Shown here: positions 63,671 to 64,000 of the stretch, one piece after another
How positions within the stretch are numbered: the stretch's first letter is position 1
How the letters are laid out: every line of letters begins with the position of its first letter
Assembly: GCF_008245025.1 (NCBI RefSeq)
Contig: NZ_CP043426.1
Coordinates: forward strand, 310,001 to 374,000
DNA length: 64,000 nt
From: Campylobacter lari subsp. concheus
Lineage (GTDB): Bacteria; Campylobacterota; Campylobacteria; Campylobacterales; Campylobacteraceae
Direction of reading: 5' to 3'
Translations under genes and position numbers: made by a program
Notes under the pieces: model-generated
What the model was told of the DNA's origin: nothing
Database searches by the model: none
What the model saw: only the letters and a program-made list of their open reading frames with translations

Positions 63671-63690
63671 AGCAAAAAAGGTTCCAAATT
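63671..63690 (-). promoter_or_regulatory. sigma-54 promoter of flgI-flgJ
   Basis: On the minus strand the sequence reads AATTTGGAAC-CTTTTTTGCT. It has the -24 GG (TTGGAAC) and -12 GC (TTGCT) at the proper spacing, matching the Campylobacter sigma-54 consensus. It starts at the stop codon of the rsmD gene and lies about 40 bases upstream of the flgI start. Confidence 0.82.
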
Positions 63691-64000
63691 TATATAAAGG
63701 AGTAAAAACTTAGAGTAGTTGAACCGAATTTTTTTTCTTTTGTTTTTTTGTAATTTTGTATTTTAGCTGGAGTTTTAAAAGTGCTGTGATGTTCTATGAT
63801 GATGATTTTAACATTTGAATTTTTTATATTTTCTATCAATTTTAAAGTTTTTTCATAAATATCAAAAAAACCTTCTCTAATATCAAAGGGCGGATCAAGA
63901 TATAAAATAATATCTTCTTTGGAATTTTGAATAATTTGAGGGGTTTTTTTAAAAGTATCATCATTAAAGCAAATGGTGTTTTGATCAATATTGGAAGTGT
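63690..64000 (-). CDS. rsmD: RsmD-type 16S rRNA methyltransferase, 3' part
   Basis: The gene enters from beyond the window; only the C-terminal 103 codons are here. The catalytic motif LDPPFDIREGFFD and the closing IIIEHHS region are those of the RsmD family, which methylates G966 of 16S rRNA. The reading frame ends SFYSFI and a stop at 63690-63692. The position next to flgI agrees with C. jejuni Cj1461. Confidence 0.82.
   Translation of the reverse strand, partial: TSNIDQNTICFNDDTFKKTPQIIQNSKEDIILYLDPPFDIREGFFDIYEKTLKLIENIKNSNVKIIIIEHHSTFKTPAKIQNYKKTKEKKFGSTTLSFYSFI

Overview
The window comes from an AT-rich Campylobacter chromosome, most likely the Campylobacter lari group. Gene content and order resemble the C. 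jejuni block from about Cj1461 to Cj1553, recalled from memory. The CadF-type adhesin is 328 residues long and has FALG where C. jejuni has FRLS, which is the form I recall for C. lari. No rRNA, CRISPR array, insertion sequence or prophage was seen; one tRNA gene, selC (tRNA-Sec), is present.

Layout. 1-2,900: a small stress/redox group (MdaB, an HxlR-type regulator, a lipocalin, a zinc alcohol dehydrogenase) whose promoters share one operator-like module. 3,000-11,600: a type I restriction-modification locus in the order hsdR - RloC-like anticodon nuclease - hsdS - Fic protein - hsdM. 11,600-15,000 (minus strand): molybdopterin genes moeA, moaE and moaD, and a Tat-exported multicopper oxidase. 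15,200: nspC for polyamine synthesis. 16,400-24,400: formate dehydrogenase and selenium genes: a cytochrome b subunit, a TorD-like chaperone, a small Tat protein, fdhA read through an in-frame TGA, fdhB, a ModE-like regulator, yedF, and selD, also read through TGA. selC follows at 30,011, after putA and putP (24,520-29,517).

30,100-34,700: purA, fliJ-like, a MotE/Cj1496c-like glycoprotein candidate, a DUF507 protein, carA and a TauE/SafE-like membrane protein. 34,800-39,460: the cbb3 oxidase operon ccoNOQP with small membrane proteins and FixH. 39,459-44,593: addB and addA. 44,613-46,923 (minus strand): an accessory three-gene cassette combining zinc ribbons, a TerB/J-domain protein with HYD in place of HPD, and WG-repeat proteins. 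47,100-53,500: rplM, rpsI, a candidate small RNA with an anti-Shine-Dalgarno stretch, cadF, a HAD phosphatase and pyruvate:ferredoxin oxidoreductase. 53,500-58,150: natural transformation genes ctsX, ctsD, a small TPR-like gene, ctsE and ctsF. 58,150-64,000 (minus strand): a TSUP transporter, a TIGR02757 protein, flgK, flgN, flgM, flgJ, flgI and the end of rsmD, with recognisable sigma-28 and sigma-54 promoters.

How it fits together: molybdopterin synthesis, selenium incorporation and the fdh genes supply formate oxidation; the cbb3 oxidase is the microaerobic terminal oxidase; PutA/PutP feed proline carbon and electrons; pyruvate oxidoreductase supplies acetyl-CoA. The most unusual parts are the restriction locus carrying both RloC and Fic, with three evenly spaced palindromes before fic; the WG/J-domain cassette; the anti-SD small RNA; the shared promoter module of the HxlR regulator; and the duplicated cysteine module on the ModE-like regulator. 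Family assignments rest on motifs read by eye; no database search was possible.
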